Positions 25,871-34,900 of a DNA stretch of 64,000 nt are shown here, piece after piece. The notes beneath the pieces were generated by a model. That model saw only the letters and a program-made list of their open reading frames with translations. It did no database searches and had not been told where the DNA came from. Source of the stretch: Streptomyces sp. SLBN-31 (lineage in GTDB: Bacteria; Actinomycetota; Actinomycetes; Streptomycetales; Streptomycetaceae); NCBI RefSeq assembly GCF_006715395.1, contig NZ_VFNC01000001.1, positions 1,302,001-1,366,000 on the forward strand, given 5' to 3'. The translations under genes were made by a program, and so were the position numbers. Every line of letters starts with the position of its first letter. Position 1 is the first letter of the stretch.

Positions 25871-27463
25871 CGCCTCGGCTTCCGCCCCCGCCTTCGCGGG
25901 TCCTCCCAGCGTCGCCTCCGCCGCGGCGTACAGGTCGGCCGGGCGTACTCCGCCGAAGGCCGTGACCAAGTGGCCGTCGGGCCGGACGAGCAGGACGGTG
26001 TGCGCGGCGGCGCCCGGGTAGCTCTCGGCGACCAGCAACTCGGCCTGGTGCGGCAGGGCGGCCACGGCGGCCGCCAGCCGGGGCATGACGCCCGCGGTCA
26101 CCCAGTGCTTGCGGTCCCACACACCCGTGCCCGGCGCGACGAGGACGACCAGCAGTGCCCCGCGTCCGAGCCGGTCCCGCAGCTGGACGAAGGTGCCGTC
26201 CTCCGCGGTGACCCGTACGTCGGTGACCGGCGCGCCGAACTCCGTCTCGACCGGCACCTCGCCCTCCAGGAGCCGGGGCGCCAGCGGCGAGCCGGTGTAC
26301 GCCCCCGGCGCACCGAGCGCCCCGCGTCCCAGGTGGCCGTCGGTGAGCAGCGCGTCGGCACCCCGGGCCGAGCCGGGGACGTACACGCGCAGTCCGCCGC
26401 CGCCACGCAGCAGCGGCAGCACCTGGTCGGCGGCGCGCAGCCGGGCGGCGACGGCGCCGCGCCGCTCCGCCTGGTAGCTGTCGAGCAGGGTCTCGTGCGG
26501 CCCGTGGTGCCAGGCCAGGGCCAGCTTCCAGGCGAGGTTGTCGGCGTCCCTGAGCCCCTCGTCGAGCCCCTGTGTGCCGAGCGCGCCGAGCAGGTGCGCG
26601 GCGTCCCCGGCGAGGAAGACCCGGCCCGCCCGCCACCTGCGCGCCACCCGGTGGTGGACGGTGTGGACACCGGTGTCGAGGAGTTCGTACGGCGGTGTCG
26701 AGCCGTCCGTCCAGCCGGCCAGGGTCTCGCGGATGCGGGCCAGCAGCAGCTCGGGCGTCACCAGGTCCTTGCCCGGCGGCAGCAGCCAGTCCAGGCGCCA
26801 CACCCCGTCCGGCAGCGGGCGCCCGGTGACCTCCCCGCCCGAGGGCCCGGACGTCCGCCACGGCGGCATCCGATGGAGCAACGCCCGACCGTCGAAGGGA
26901 AGTTCCGCGCGCAGCGCCGCCACGGCGTGTCGCTCCACCGCGGTGCGCCCCGGGAAGCGGATGTCCTGGAGCTTGCGCACGGTGGAGCGGACGCCGTCAC
27001 AGCCGACGAGGTAACCGCCGCGCCACCACGTGCCCTTCGGGCCGCGAGTGTGGGCCGTCACGCCCGAGGGCTCCTGTTCGATGGTGTCGACACGGCTGTC
27101 GGTGACGATCTCGACGAGCCGCTCGCCCGCCAGGGACTCGCGCAGGGCGCCGGTCAGGACGTGCTGGGCGATGTGCAGGGGGGCGGGTTCGGTGTCGTCA
27201 TCGAAAGTGATCTCGCGCATCACCTGCTTGCGCCGCAGTGACCGCCATCCGGTCCAGCGCGCGCCGGCCTCGTCGACCGGCAGTCCGGTCAGCCGCTGCA
27301 TCAGGGCGGCGGTGTCCTCGCGCAGTACGACGGTGCGCGCCGGTCGCGGTTCGTCCTTGCCGGGGCCCTCGTCCAGTACGACGGAGGGCACCTCCTGACG
27401 GGCCAGCGCCAGGGCGAGCGTGAGCCCGACGGGCCCCGCTCCGACGATGATCACCGGGTCCAC
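25853..27463 (-). CDS. FAD-dependent aromatic-type monooxygenase
   Basis: 536 residues. The dinucleotide-binding motif VIIVGAGPVGLTLALALA opens the protein, and the second FAD motif is GRVFLAGDAAHLLGALGTQG (GD motif with His). A thioredoxin-like C-terminal domain occupies the last ~150 residues, as in PHBH/PheA-type flavoprotein hydroxylases of phenols or polyketides. Substrate unknown; no biosynthetic genes adjoin it. The GTG at 27463 has GCAGGGGG ~8 nt upstream and starts just before the FAD motif, whereas the frame extends to 27553. The last residues (AEAEAGAGAR) are encoded by a tandem repeat. Confidence 0.85.
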   Translation of the reverse strand: MDPVIIVGAGPVGLTLALALARQEVPSVVLDEGPGKDEPRPARTVVLREDTAALMQRLTGLPVDEAGARWTGWRSLRRKQVMREITFDDDTEPAPLHIAQHVLTGALRESLAGERLVEIVTDSRVDTIEQEPSGVTAHTRGPKGTWWRGGYLVGCDGVRSTVRKLQDIRFPGRTAVERHAVAALRAELPFDGRALLHRMPPWRTSGPSGGEVTGRPLPDGVWRLDWLLPPGKDLVTPELLLARIRETLAGWTDGSTPPYELLDTGVHTVHHRVARRWRAGRVFLAGDAAHLLGALGTQGLDEGLRDADNLAWKLALAWHHGPHETLLDSYQAERRGAVAARLRAADQVLPLLRGGGGLRVYVPGSARGADALLTDGHLGRGALGAPGAYTGSPLAPRLLEGEVPVETEFGAPVTDVRVTAEDGTFVQLRDRLGRGALLVVLVAPGTGVWDRKHWVTAGVMPRLAAAVAALPHQAELLVAESYPGAAAHTVLLVRPDGHLVTAFGGVRPADLYAAAEATLGGPAKAGAEAEAGAGAR

Positions 27464-27581
27464 GGCGCGGCGCCCCCTGCCCGCGGTGATGTCCTGAGGG
27501 ACGTATGTGAACAGAAAGTTGGAGCAGGGTGCACGATCACAGAACGTATGCAACCCATTGTCGTTGTTTGCGTCAAGTGAC

Positions 27582-27611
27582 GGAGGCAGTGGCGATCATG
27601 CCACTGCCTCC
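27582..27611 (-). terminator. Terminator after gluD
   Basis: Perfect 12-bp stem (27582-27593 with 27600-27611) and 6-nt loop, 33 nt past the gluD stop, before the FAD monooxygenase gene on the same strand. Confidence 0.75.
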
Positions 27612-27643
27612 ATGTGGGTCAAGCCAATTGAGTGATCATCAGG

Positions 27644-28543
27644 TCATACCGAAGCGCCGGTCCCGAAGCCACCGCCGACCGCGGCGGGATTGACCTCCAC
27701 CTGGTCCTCGGCGAGCACCGCCCCCGTGCTCCGCTTGCTGCGCCGCAGCCTGCCCTCGAGCCAGCTCGCGAAGCTGGTGAGGATGAAGTTCACGACGATG
27801 AAGATGATCGCCACGCCGACGAAGCTCTGGATGACGTTGGCGTAGTTGGCCGCGAACGTGCTGCGCGCGTTCAGCAGTTCGGTGTAGCCGATCATCACGC
27901 CGCCCAGCGCGGTGTCCTTCACGATGACGACGAGCTGGCTGACGATGGCCGGCAGCATGGCCGTGACCGCCTGCGGGAGCAGGATGCTGGTCATCGTCTG
28001 GCCCTTGCGCAGACCGATGGCGTACGCGGCCTCGGTCTGGCCCCTGGGCAGGGCGAGGATGCCCGCGCGGACCACCTCGGCGAGGACGGAGGCGTTGTAG
28101 AGCACCAGGCCGGTGACGACCGCGTACAGCGGCCGGGCCTCGGTGGTCACGTTCGTGGAGCGGGCGAAGAACTCGTTCGCGAAGAGCATCAGCAGCAGGA
28201 CCGGGATCGAGCGGAAGAACTCGACCACGACGCCGGCCGGTCCGCGCACCCACCGGTGGTCGGACAGGCGTGCGATGCCGAAGAACGCGCCCAGCGGAAG
28301 GGCGATGACCATCGACAGCGCGGCGGCCTTCAAGGTGTTGCCGAGGCCCGGCAGCAGGTACGTCGTCCACGCCTCCGACGTGGTGAACGGCTGCCACAGG
28401 CTCCACTTCAGCTGGCCCTTGTCGTCCATCTTCTGCCAGATCCACCACAGCAGCAGGCCGAGCAGGACGAGGAAGACCACCGAGAGGACGACGTTGCGCC
28501 GCTTGGCCCGGGGGCCGGGGGCGTCGTAGAGAACGGACGTCAT
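27644..28543 (-). CDS. gluD: Glutamate ABC transporter permease GluD
   Basis: 299 residues; one N-terminal helix then five membrane helices of the His/Glu/Gln/Arg permease family. The EAA loop that docks on the ATPase is visible (EAAYAIGLRKGQTMTSILLP), as is the conserved VSQLVVIVKDTALGGVM. The C-terminal ~35 residues are polar. Its ATG overlaps the gluC stop by ATGA. Works as heterodimer with GluC to move glutamate inward. Confidence 0.9.
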   Translation of the reverse strand: MTSVLYDAPGPRAKRRNVVLSVVFLVLLGLLLWWIWQKMDDKGQLKWSLWQPFTTSEAWTTYLLPGLGNTLKAAALSMVIALPLGAFFGIARLSDHRWVRGPAGVVVEFFRSIPVLLLMLFANEFFARSTNVTTEARPLYAVVTGLVLYNASVLAEVVRAGILALPRGQTEAAYAIGLRKGQTMTSILLPQAVTAMLPAIVSQLVVIVKDTALGGVMIGYTELLNARSTFAANYANVIQSFVGVAIIFIVVNFILTSFASWLEGRLRRSKRSTGAVLAEDQVEVNPAAVGGGFGTGASV

Positions 28544-29205
28544 CGCTTCACCGCCAGTCGCTTGCCCAGCCAGCCCAGGATCAGGCCGGTGGGAAGGGTC
28601 AGTACGACGAAGCCGAGGGCGAAGACCGCGCCGATGAGCAGCGTCTGGGCCTCGTTCTCGATCATCGTCTTCATCAGGGCCGCGGCCTCGGCGACACCGA
28701 TCGCGGCCGCCACCGTGGTGTTCTTGGTCAGCGCGATCAGGACGTTGGCCAGCGGGCCGATGACCGAACGGAACGCCTGCGGCAGCACGACGAGCCGGAG
28801 GGTCTGGCTGAAGCTCAGCCCGATGGCGCGGGCCGCTTCGGCCTGCCCCACGGGCACGGTGTTGATGCCCGACCGCACCGCCTCACAGACGAAGGCCGCG
28901 GTGTAGGCGACGAAACCGAGCACCGCCAGCCGGAAGCCCTGGATCTTGAAGTCGGTGGCGCCCATGGTCACACCGAAGATGTCGGCGAGACCGAGCGAGT
29001 TGAAGACGATGATGACCGTCAGGGGGATGTTCCGGACGATGTTGACGTAGGCGGTGCCGAACCCGCGCATCAGGGGGACCGGACTGACCCGCATCGCCGC
29101 CAGCACAGTGCCCCAGATCAGGGAGCCCAGGGCGGAGATGACGGTCAGTTTCACCGTCATCCAGAACGCCCCCAGGACGTCATAACCATGAAGAAAGTCG
29201 AACAC
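28540..29205 (-). CDS. gluC: Glutamate ABC transporter permease GluC
   Basis: 221 residues with five membrane helices. EAA loop EAARAIGLSFSQTLRLVVLP and the following IALTKNTTVAAAIGV match the polar amino-acid permease family. The start is GTG at 29205 (a moderate GGGAG site upstream). It is separated from gluB by 132 nt containing a strong hairpin, so the permeases are probably expressed at a lower level than the receptor. Confidence 0.9.
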   Translation of the reverse strand: MFDFLHGYDVLGAFWMTVKLTVISALGSLIWGTVLAAMRVSPVPLMRGFGTAYVNIVRNIPLTVIIVFNSLGLADIFGVTMGATDFKIQGFRLAVLGFVAYTAAFVCEAVRSGINTVPVGQAEAARAIGLSFSQTLRLVVLPQAFRSVIGPLANVLIALTKNTTVAAAIGVAEAAALMKTMIENEAQTLLIGAVFALGFVVLTLPTGLILGWLGKRLAVKR

Positions 29206-29258
29206 GATCTCCCGCGCTTCCGGGTGTGTGGCGTACGAGGAGGGCGAGGCCCATTGCC

Positions 29259-29300
29259 GGGCGCGCCGCCGCCGTGATCGCGACGGGCGGCGGCGCGCCC
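29259..29300 (-). promoter_or_regulatory. Intercistronic gluB-gluC hairpin
   Basis: Perfect 15-bp GC-rich stem (29259-29273 with 29286-29300), 12-nt loop, just past the gluB stop. Such structures after a receptor gene usually act as partial terminators or 3' stabilisers that raise receptor over permease levels. Confidence 0.65.
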
Positions 29301-29337
29301 AGGGTCCCTGCGGTGGCCGGGGGTCCGGGCCCGTGCC

Positions 29338-30177
29338 TTACTTGACGATCTGGCCGATCTTCGGCGCCGGCTCGTACTGGTACTGGGCCGGGCCGAAGTT
29401 CTTCTTGACGTCCTTCTCCCAGGTGCCGTCGCTGACCATGCTCTTGAGGGCGTCGTTGATCTTGTTGAGGGTGGCGGTGTCACCCTTCTTCACGCCGATG
29501 CCGTAGTTCTCGTTGCTGAGCTTGAGCCCGGCGAGCTTGAACTGGCCCTTGTACTTGTCCTGCGCCGCGTAGCCCGCGAGGATCGAGTCGTCCGTGGTCA
29601 GCGCGTCCACGGCACCGCTCTGGAGGCTGGCGACGCACTCCGAGTAGCCGCTGTTCTCCTTCAGGTTGGCCTTCGGAGCGATCGTCTTCTGGACGTTCTG
29701 CGCCGAGGTGGAGCCCGTCACGGAGCACAGCTTCTTGCCGTTGAGGTCCGTGCCCTTGGTGATGGTGGAGTCCTTCTTGACCAGCAGGTCCTGGTGGGCC
29801 AGGAAGTACGGGCCGGCGAAGTCCACCTTCTGCTTGCGCTCGTCGGTGATCGAGTACGTGGCCGCGATGAACTTGACGTCGCCGCGCTGCAGCGCGTTCT
29901 CACGGTCGGCGCTCTTGGTCTCGACCCACTGGATCTGGCTGGGCTTGTAGCCGAGCTTGCCCGCCACGTACGTCGCCACGTCCACGTCGAAGCCCGAGTA
30001 GGTGCCGTTGGGCTCCTTCAGGCCGAGGCCGGGCTGGTCGAACTTGATACCGATCTTGATCTTCTTGCCGCCGCCCCCGGAGGAACCGCCGTCGTCGTCG
30101 CTGGACCCACAAGCCGTGGCGGCCAGGGCGAGGGCGAGGACGGCGGCCGAGGCGGCGGTGACCTTGCGGAGCTTCAT
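29338..30177 (-). CDS. gluB: Glutamate-binding lipoprotein GluB
   Basis: 279 residues. Lipoprotein signal peptide (MKLRK... with Cys in AATACGSS near residue 26), then a type II periplasmic-binding fold of the SBP_bac_3 family (KIGIKFDQPGLGLKEPNG, YSGFDVDVATYVAG, NEKG-like repeats to the C-terminus). It captures glutamate outside the membrane. The ATG at 30177 is preferred to 30186 because AAAGG lies 9 nt before the former and directly against the latter. Follows gluA by 60 nt. Confidence 0.9.
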   Translation of the reverse strand: MKLRKVTAASAAVLALALAATACGSSDDDGGSSGGGGKKIKIGIKFDQPGLGLKEPNGTYSGFDVDVATYVAGKLGYKPSQIQWVETKSADRENALQRGDVKFIAATYSITDERKQKVDFAGPYFLAHQDLLVKKDSTITKGTDLNGKKLCSVTGSTSAQNVQKTIAPKANLKENSGYSECVASLQSGAVDALTTDDSILAGYAAQDKYKGQFKLAGLKLSNENYGIGVKKGDTATLNKINDALKSMVSDGTWEKDVKKNFGPAQYQYEPAPKIGQIVK

Positions 30178-30237
30178 GATGAACATCCTTTGGCTGGTGA
30201 AGAGAGAAGGTGCCGTCGTGGGCGACAGGGGCGGCCG

Positions 30238-31014
30238 TCAGTGGTGCAGGATCTTCGACAGGAAGTCCTTGGCACGGTCGCTGCGCGGGTTGCTGAAGAA
30301 CTGGTCGGGCGTGGCCTCCTCGACGATCCGGCCGTCGGCCATGAAGACCACGCGGTTCGCGGCCGATCGCGCGAAGCCCATCTCGTGCGTCACGACGATC
30401 ATGGTCATGCCGTCGCGGGCGAGCTGCTGCATGACCTCGAGGACCTCGTTGATCATCTCGGGGTCGAGGGCCGAGGTCGGCTCGTCGAAGAGCATGACCT
30501 TCGGGTCCATGGCCAGGGCCCGCGCGATGGCGACGCGCTGCTGCTGGCCGCCGGAGAGCTGCGCGGGGTACTTGTCGGCCTGGGCGGCGACGCCGACCCG
30601 GTCGAGAAGGGTGCGGGCCCGTTCCTCGGCCTTCTTCTTGTCGGCCTTGCGGACCTTGATCTGGCCCAGCATCACGTTCTCGAGCACGGTCTTGTGCGCG
30701 AAGAGGTTGAAGGACTGGAACACCATGCCGACGTCCGCCCGCAGCCGGGCGAGCTCCTTGCCCTCCTGGGGCAGCGGCTTGCCGTCGATGGCGATCGTGC
30801 CGGAGTCGATGGTCTCCAGACGGTTGATGGTGCGGCACAGGGTGGACTTACCGGACCCCGAGGGCCCGATGACCACGACGACCTCGCCGCGGGCGATCGT
30901 CAGATCGATGTCCTGGAGTACGTGCAACGCGCCGAAATGCTTGTTGACGCTCTTCAGGACGACCAGTTCGCCGGTCGCGGCCACGTCCTGCTTGGCCACC
31001 GATACTTCGGTCAT
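30238..31014 (-). CDS. gluA: Glutamate ABC transporter ATP-binding protein GluA
   Basis: 258 residues. Complete ABC ATPase: Walker [11 protein letters not shown] loop MVFQSFNLF, signature [15 protein letters not shown], Walker [13 protein letters not shown] and H-loop VVTHEMGF. First gene of the gluABCD operon, which in Corynebacterium and S. coelicolor imports glutamate. ATG 31014 ([10 protein letters not shown]) has GAGGAGG ~12 nt upstream; the frame is open to 31137 but the extra residues are not ABC-like. The 286-nt region between gluA and the divergent response-regulator gene should hold both promoters. Confidence 0.92.
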   Translation of the reverse strand: MTEVSVAKQDVAATGELVVLKSVNKHFGALHVLQDIDLTIARGEVVVVIGPSGSGKSTLCRTINRLETIDSGTIAIDGKPLPQEGKELARLRADVGMVFQSFNLFAHKTVLENVMLGQIKVRKADKKKAEERARTLLDRVGVAAQADKYPAQLSGGQQQRVAIARALAMDPKVMLFDEPTSALDPEMINEVLEVMQQLARDGMTMIVVTHEMGFARSAANRVVFMADGRIVEEATPDQFFSNPRSDRAKDFLSKILHH

Positions 31015-31300
31015 CGCTATCGGGCTCCGTCCTCCTCGGTTTCGGAGACAGTAATAACCCCGTTCCACCAGCGTCATTACATCTGAGGGGAATCTGAGCA
31101 TCACGATCCGATAGCAATCGGACACGTGTCGTAGCACTTGCGAGCAGGGCGCATATCGGCCGGGTAACTAAAACCCGCCGCAACCGGAACCCACTTGACT
31201 GCGTCCTCGTCCATCAGCGTGACTGCCTTGATGCACACGCGCGTGGGCGCGCGTTCCTACCCATCCTGTTCGTACGGCCGATGAACCGAAGGGGGCCTGG

Positions 31301-31987
31301 ATGAGGCTGCTCCTCGTCGAGGACGACAACCATGTCGCCGCCGCTCTCTCGGCGGTTCTGGCACGGCACGGCTTCGACGTCACGCACGCGCGCAGCGGCG
31401 AGGAGGCCCTCCAGGCACTGGTCCCGGAGGGCGCCGGCTTCGGTGTCGTCCTGCTCGACCTCGGCCTGCCCGACCAGGACGGCTACGAGGTGTGCGGCAA
31501 GATCCGCAAGCGCACCAGCACCCCGGTGATCATGGTCACCGCCCGCTCCGACGTCCGCTCCCGCATCCACGGCCTCAACCTCGGCGCCGACGACTACGTG
31601 GTCAAGCCGTACGACACCGGGGAACTGCTCGCCCGGATCCACGCCGTCAGCCGGCGCACCGTCCACGAGGACGCCGCCCACGGCGAGGACAGCACGCTGC
31701 GCCTCGGTGCCGTGCTCATCGAGCTGCCCACGCGCCAGGTCACCGTCGACGGTTCGGTCGTGCAGCTGACGCGCAAGGAGTTCGACCTGCTCGCCCTGCT
31801 CGCGCAGCGCCCCGGGGTCGTCTTCCGCCGTGAGCAGATCATCAGCGAGGTGTGGCGAACCAGTTGGGAGGGGACCGGACGCACCCTGGAGGTGCACGTC
31901 GCCTCCCTGCGCGCCAAGCTGCGCATGCCGGCCCTGATCGAGACCGTACGCGGCGTCGGCTACCGGCTCGTCGCCCCCTCCCCGTAG
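31301..31987 (+). CDS. OmpR-family response regulator
   Basis: 228 residues. Receiver domain (1-115) with acidic pair LLVEDDN, phosphoacceptor Asp in VVLLDLGLPDQDG, Thr in MVTAR and Lys in DYVVKPYD; then an OmpR/PhoB winged helix (~135-225; LTRKEFDLLALLAQRPG and EVHVASLRAKL). Forms a pair with the histidine kinase that starts 9 nt later. Divergent from gluABCD, so regulation of glutamate uptake is possible. Confidence 0.92.
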   Translation: MRLLLVEDDNHVAAALSAVLARHGFDVTHARSGEEALQALVPEGAGFGVVLLDLGLPDQDGYEVCGKIRKRTSTPVIMVTARSDVRSRIHGLNLGADDYVVKPYDTGELLARIHAVSRRTVHEDAAHGEDSTLRLGAVLIELPTRQVTVDGSVVQLTRKEFDLLALLAQRPGVVFRREQIISEVWRTSWEGTGRTLEVHVASLRAKLRMPALIETVRGVGYRLVAPSP

Positions 31988-31996
31988 CGTGCACGG

Positions 31997-33400
31997 GTGC
32001 GTACCCGACTCCTCCCGCTGCTCATCGTCCTGATGGCGGCCGTGCTGCTCGCGCTCGGCATCCCGCTCGCCGTGAGCGTGGCCGCGGCACAGCAGCAGAA
32101 GGTGGTCGTCGACCGGATCGACGACACCGCGCGTTTCGCGGCCCTCGCCCAGTTCGTCACCGACGCCTGCAGCTCCACGCGGACGTCCACGGACGAACGC
32201 CTGGAGACCCTCGGCAGCGAACTCACCAGCTACTACGGCGTCTACGGCATCCGCGCCGGGGTGTTCTGCCGCACCGACATCCCCATGGCTAAGGCGCCGT
32301 CGGACTTCTTCCTGCCCAGCTCGGGCGAGGTGCGCGAGGCGTTCGACGAGGCGAAGCTCAGCCGCCGCAGCCACGACCCGAAACAGGTGTGGCCCTGGCA
32401 GCGCCACCGGCTCGTCGTCGCCTCACCGGTCATCCGGGACGGCGACGTCGTCGCGGTCGTCGTCACCGACTCGCCCACGGGACCGCTGCGTTCGCGCATC
32501 CTGCACGGCTGGCTGATCATCGGCGCCGGGGAGATCGCCGCGATGCTGCTGGCCGTCGGCGCCGCGCTGCGGCTGACCGGCTGGGTGCTCAGGCCCGTGC
32601 GGGTGCTCGACGCCACGACCCACGAGATCGCCAGCGGGCGGCTGAAGTCCCGTGTCGCGGCCGCCGGCGGGCCGCCGGAACTCAGGCGCTTGGCCCGGGC
32701 GTTCAACGAGATGGCGGACAACGTCGAGGACGTGCTGGAGCAGCAGCGCGCCTTTGTCGCCGACGCCTCGCACCAGCTGCGCAACCCGCTCTCGGCGCTG
32801 CTGCTGCGCATCGAACTGCTCGCGCTCGAACTGCCGGAGGACAACGAGGAGATCGCATCGGTCCGCACCGAGGGCAAGCGCCTGGCCGAGGTCCTCGACG
32901 ACCTGCTCGACCTGGCCCTGGCCGAGCACACCGAGGCCGACCTGAGGGTCACCGACATCGGTGCGCTGACCGCCGAGCGCGTCGCCGCCTGGACACCGAC
33001 CGCCGAGGCCAAGGGCGTACGACTGGTGGGCGACTGCCCGCCGACCACCGCCTGGGCCGACCCGGTCACCCTCTCCAGCGCCCTGGACGCGGTGATCGAC
33101 AACGCGCTCAAGTTCACGCCGGAGGACGAGTGCGTCGAGGTGACGGTCGCCTCGAACGGCAGCACCTCGACCGTCGTCGTCAGCGACAACGGCCCCGGCC
33201 TGACCGACGAGGAACTCGCTCGGGTCGGCGACCGCTTCTGGCGCAGCGGCCGTCACCAGAACATCAAGGGTTCCGGCCTCGGCCTGTCCATCTCGCGCGC
33301 CCTGCTCGCGGCGGGCGGCGGCTCGATCTCGTACGGCCACCACGAGCCGCACGGGCTGACGGTGACGGTGTCGGTGCCGAGGAACGGCCCTACGGCTTGA
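31997..33400 (+). CDS. Sensor histidine kinase
   Basis: 467 residues. N-terminal membrane helix (~8-28), an extracytoplasmic sensor of ~130 residues containing two Cys, a second membrane helix (~170-195), HAMP, HisKA with DASHQLRNPLSALLLR, and HATPase (DNALKFTPEDE, SDNGPGL, GSGLGLSI). GTG start at 31997. Its last 11 nt overlap the convergent TAXI-receptor gene. Ligand unknown. Confidence 0.9.
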   Translation: MRTRLLPLLIVLMAAVLLALGIPLAVSVAAAQQQKVVVDRIDDTARFAALAQFVTDACSSTRTSTDERLETLGSELTSYYGVYGIRAGVFCRTDIPMAKAPSDFFLPSSGEVREAFDEAKLSRRSHDPKQVWPWQRHRLVVASPVIRDGDVVAVVVTDSPTGPLRSRILHGWLIIGAGEIAAMLLAVGAALRLTGWVLRPVRVLDATTHEIASGRLKSRVAAAGGPPELRRLARAFNEMADNVEDVLEQQRAFVADASHQLRNPLSALLLRIELLALELPEDNEEIASVRTEGKRLAEVLDDLLDLALAEHTEADLRVTDIGALTAERVAAWTPTAEAKGVRLVGDCPPTTAWADPVTLSSALDAVIDNALKFTPEDECVEVTVASNGSTSTVVVSDNGPGLTDEELARVGDRFWRSGRHQNIKGSGLGLSISRALLAAGGGSISYGHHEPHGLTVTVSVPRNGPTA

Positions 33401-34388
33401 CCGAGCGGTAGTAGCGCTTGGCGCCCTCCTGCAACGGCAGCGGATCCGTGTAGATCGCGGTGCGCAGGTCGACGAGCTGCGCCGAGTGGACCCGCTTGCC
33501 GATGATGTCCCGGCTCCTGATCACGGTGCGGGTCACCCACTCGGTGAGCCGGGTGTCCACGTCCGTGCGTGTCACCAGGAGGTTGGCGACCGCGATGGTC
33601 GGCACGGCGATCCCGTTCTGGATGCTGGGGTAGGCCGACTCGGGCATGTTGGTGGCGCGGTAGTAGCGGGCCGCGCCGCCCTGGGCGTGCAGCTTGGCGA
33701 CGAGATCGGCCTTGATCGGCACGAACCGGAAGGTGAGGCCGTCGGCCAGCTTCTCCAGGCCCCTGGTGGGGACTCCGCCCGACCAGAAGAAGGCGTCGAT
33801 GTCGCCCTTCTTCAGCTTCCCGGGTCCGTCGTCGATGCCGTCGGCGAAGGGTGTGATGTCCTTGCGCGCGTCGATGCCGGCCGCCTTGAGCACCCGGTCG
33901 GCGATCAGTCGCACACCCGACCTCGTCGGCCCTACGGCCACTCGTTTGCCCCGCAGATCCGCGACGGACCGGATGTCCGAGTCACGCGGGACGACGAGCT
34001 GCACGTAGTCGTCGTACAGCCGTGCGACACCGCGCAGGTGACCGGCACCGGGGGCGTGGCCGAGTTCGTACGTCGCCACCGCGTCGGCCGCGGCGATCGT
34101 GAAGTCGGCACCGCCGTTCGCCACCCGCCTGACGTTCTCCTGCGATCCGTCGCTGGTCCGCAGCGTGACCGTCAGGTCGGGCATGTCCCGGCGGAACGCC
34201 CTGCGCAGGCGCTCGCCGTAGTCCTGGTAGACGCCCGCCTTCGTCCCGGTGCTGAACTTGATCGTCCCGCTCGGTGGATCCTCGCCCAGCGGCAGCAGCC
34301 ACCACAGCAGCAGCCCGAGGACGACGAGGCCGGCGGCCGCGCCCTGCACGGCCCGACGCCTGCCGATCCGGTGGAACACGTTGGACAT
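33390..34388 (-). CDS. TAXI-family TRAP-type solute-binding protein (orphan)
   Basis: 332 residues: one N-terminal hydrophobic helix (residues ~12-35) acting as signal anchor, then the TAXI periplasmic-binding fold (IKFSTGTKAGVYQDYGERL, VAVGPTRSGVRLIADRVLKA, AFFWSGGVPTRG). TAXI receptors normally feed a TRAP permease, but none is present nearby. It is tail-to-tail with the histidine kinase (11-nt overlap), so it may work as a ligand receptor for sensing rather than transport; that is inference. ATG 34388 starts MSNVFHRIG. Confidence 0.8.
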   Translation of the reverse strand: MSNVFHRIGRRRAVQGAAAGLVVLGLLLWWLLPLGEDPPSGTIKFSTGTKAGVYQDYGERLRRAFRRDMPDLTVTLRTSDGSQENVRRVANGGADFTIAAADAVATYELGHAPGAGHLRGVARLYDDYVQLVVPRDSDIRSVADLRGKRVAVGPTRSGVRLIADRVLKAAGIDARKDITPFADGIDDGPGKLKKGDIDAFFWSGGVPTRGLEKLADGLTFRFVPIKADLVAKLHAQGGAARYYRATNMPESAYPSIQNGIAVPTIAVANLLVTRTDVDTRLTEWVTRTVIRSRDIIGKRVHSAQLVDLRTAIYTDPLPLQEGAKRYYRSVKP

Positions 34389-34454
34389 GCGGGCGATCCT
34401 GCCAGCCGGGACGCGATGCTGACCAGGGCGGAGTGCCACAGGGGACGGACGTGG

Positions 34455-34477
34455 CTGTCAGTGGCGATCGCTAAAGT
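34455..34477 (+). promoter_or_regulatory. RecA-NDp (PafBC-type) promoter of the MazG-like gene
   Basis: CTGTCAGTG (34455-34463), 8 nt, TAAAGT (34472-34477), 6 nt, then ATG. Only the first base differs from TTGTCRGTG-N8-TAnnnT. Predicts a leaderless, damage-inducible mRNA. Confidence 0.75.
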
Positions 34478-34483
34478 CGCCGT

Positions 34484-34888
34484 ATGAGCTCATCGCCCGC
34501 CGATCTGGTCCGCCAGTTCCACCTCGCCTTCGGCCTGGACGCCCGCACCACGCCCACCGAGGTGTCGCCCGCGCTGGCCGCCCACCGCGGCGAGCTGCTG
34601 GCCGAGGAGGCCGCGGAGGTCGCCGAGGTCTCGGTCGCCGGACCGCTCGACCGGCTCGCCCACGAACTGGCCGACGTGGTCTACGTGGCGTACGGCACGG
34701 CCCTGGTGCACGGCATCGACCTCGACGCGGTCATCGCCGAGATCCACCGGTCCAACATGACCAAGCTGGGCCCCGACGGCAGCGTGGCCCGCCGCGCCGA
34801 CGGCAAGGTACTCAAGGGGGAGCACTACGAGGCGCCGGACGTGTCCGGGGTGCTGCGGCGGCAGGGGTGGATACCGGGCGGCGAGTGA
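34484..34888 (+). CDS. MazG-like nucleotide pyrophosphohydrolase
   Basis: 134 residues, all-alpha NTP-PPase fold. The metal-binding EExxE...ExxD pattern is visible as LLAEEAAEVAEV and LAHELADVVYVAYG. Such enzymes hydrolyse NTPs or modified dNTPs (house-cleaning). The late NMTKLGPDGSVARRADGKV is typical of the phage-like/PRA-PH-type branch. Expression from a RecA-NDp-type promoter fits a role in keeping damaged or excess nucleotides out of DNA after stress. Converges with the SpoIIE-type gene with 12 nt between. Confidence 0.82.
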   Translation: MSSSPADLVRQFHLAFGLDARTTPTEVSPALAAHRGELLAEEAAEVAEVSVAGPLDRLAHELADVVYVAYGTALVHGIDLDAVIAEIHRSNMTKLGPDGSVARRADGKVLKGEHYEAPDVSGVLRRQGWIPGGE

Positions 34889-34900
34889 GCCGTCCGGCAT

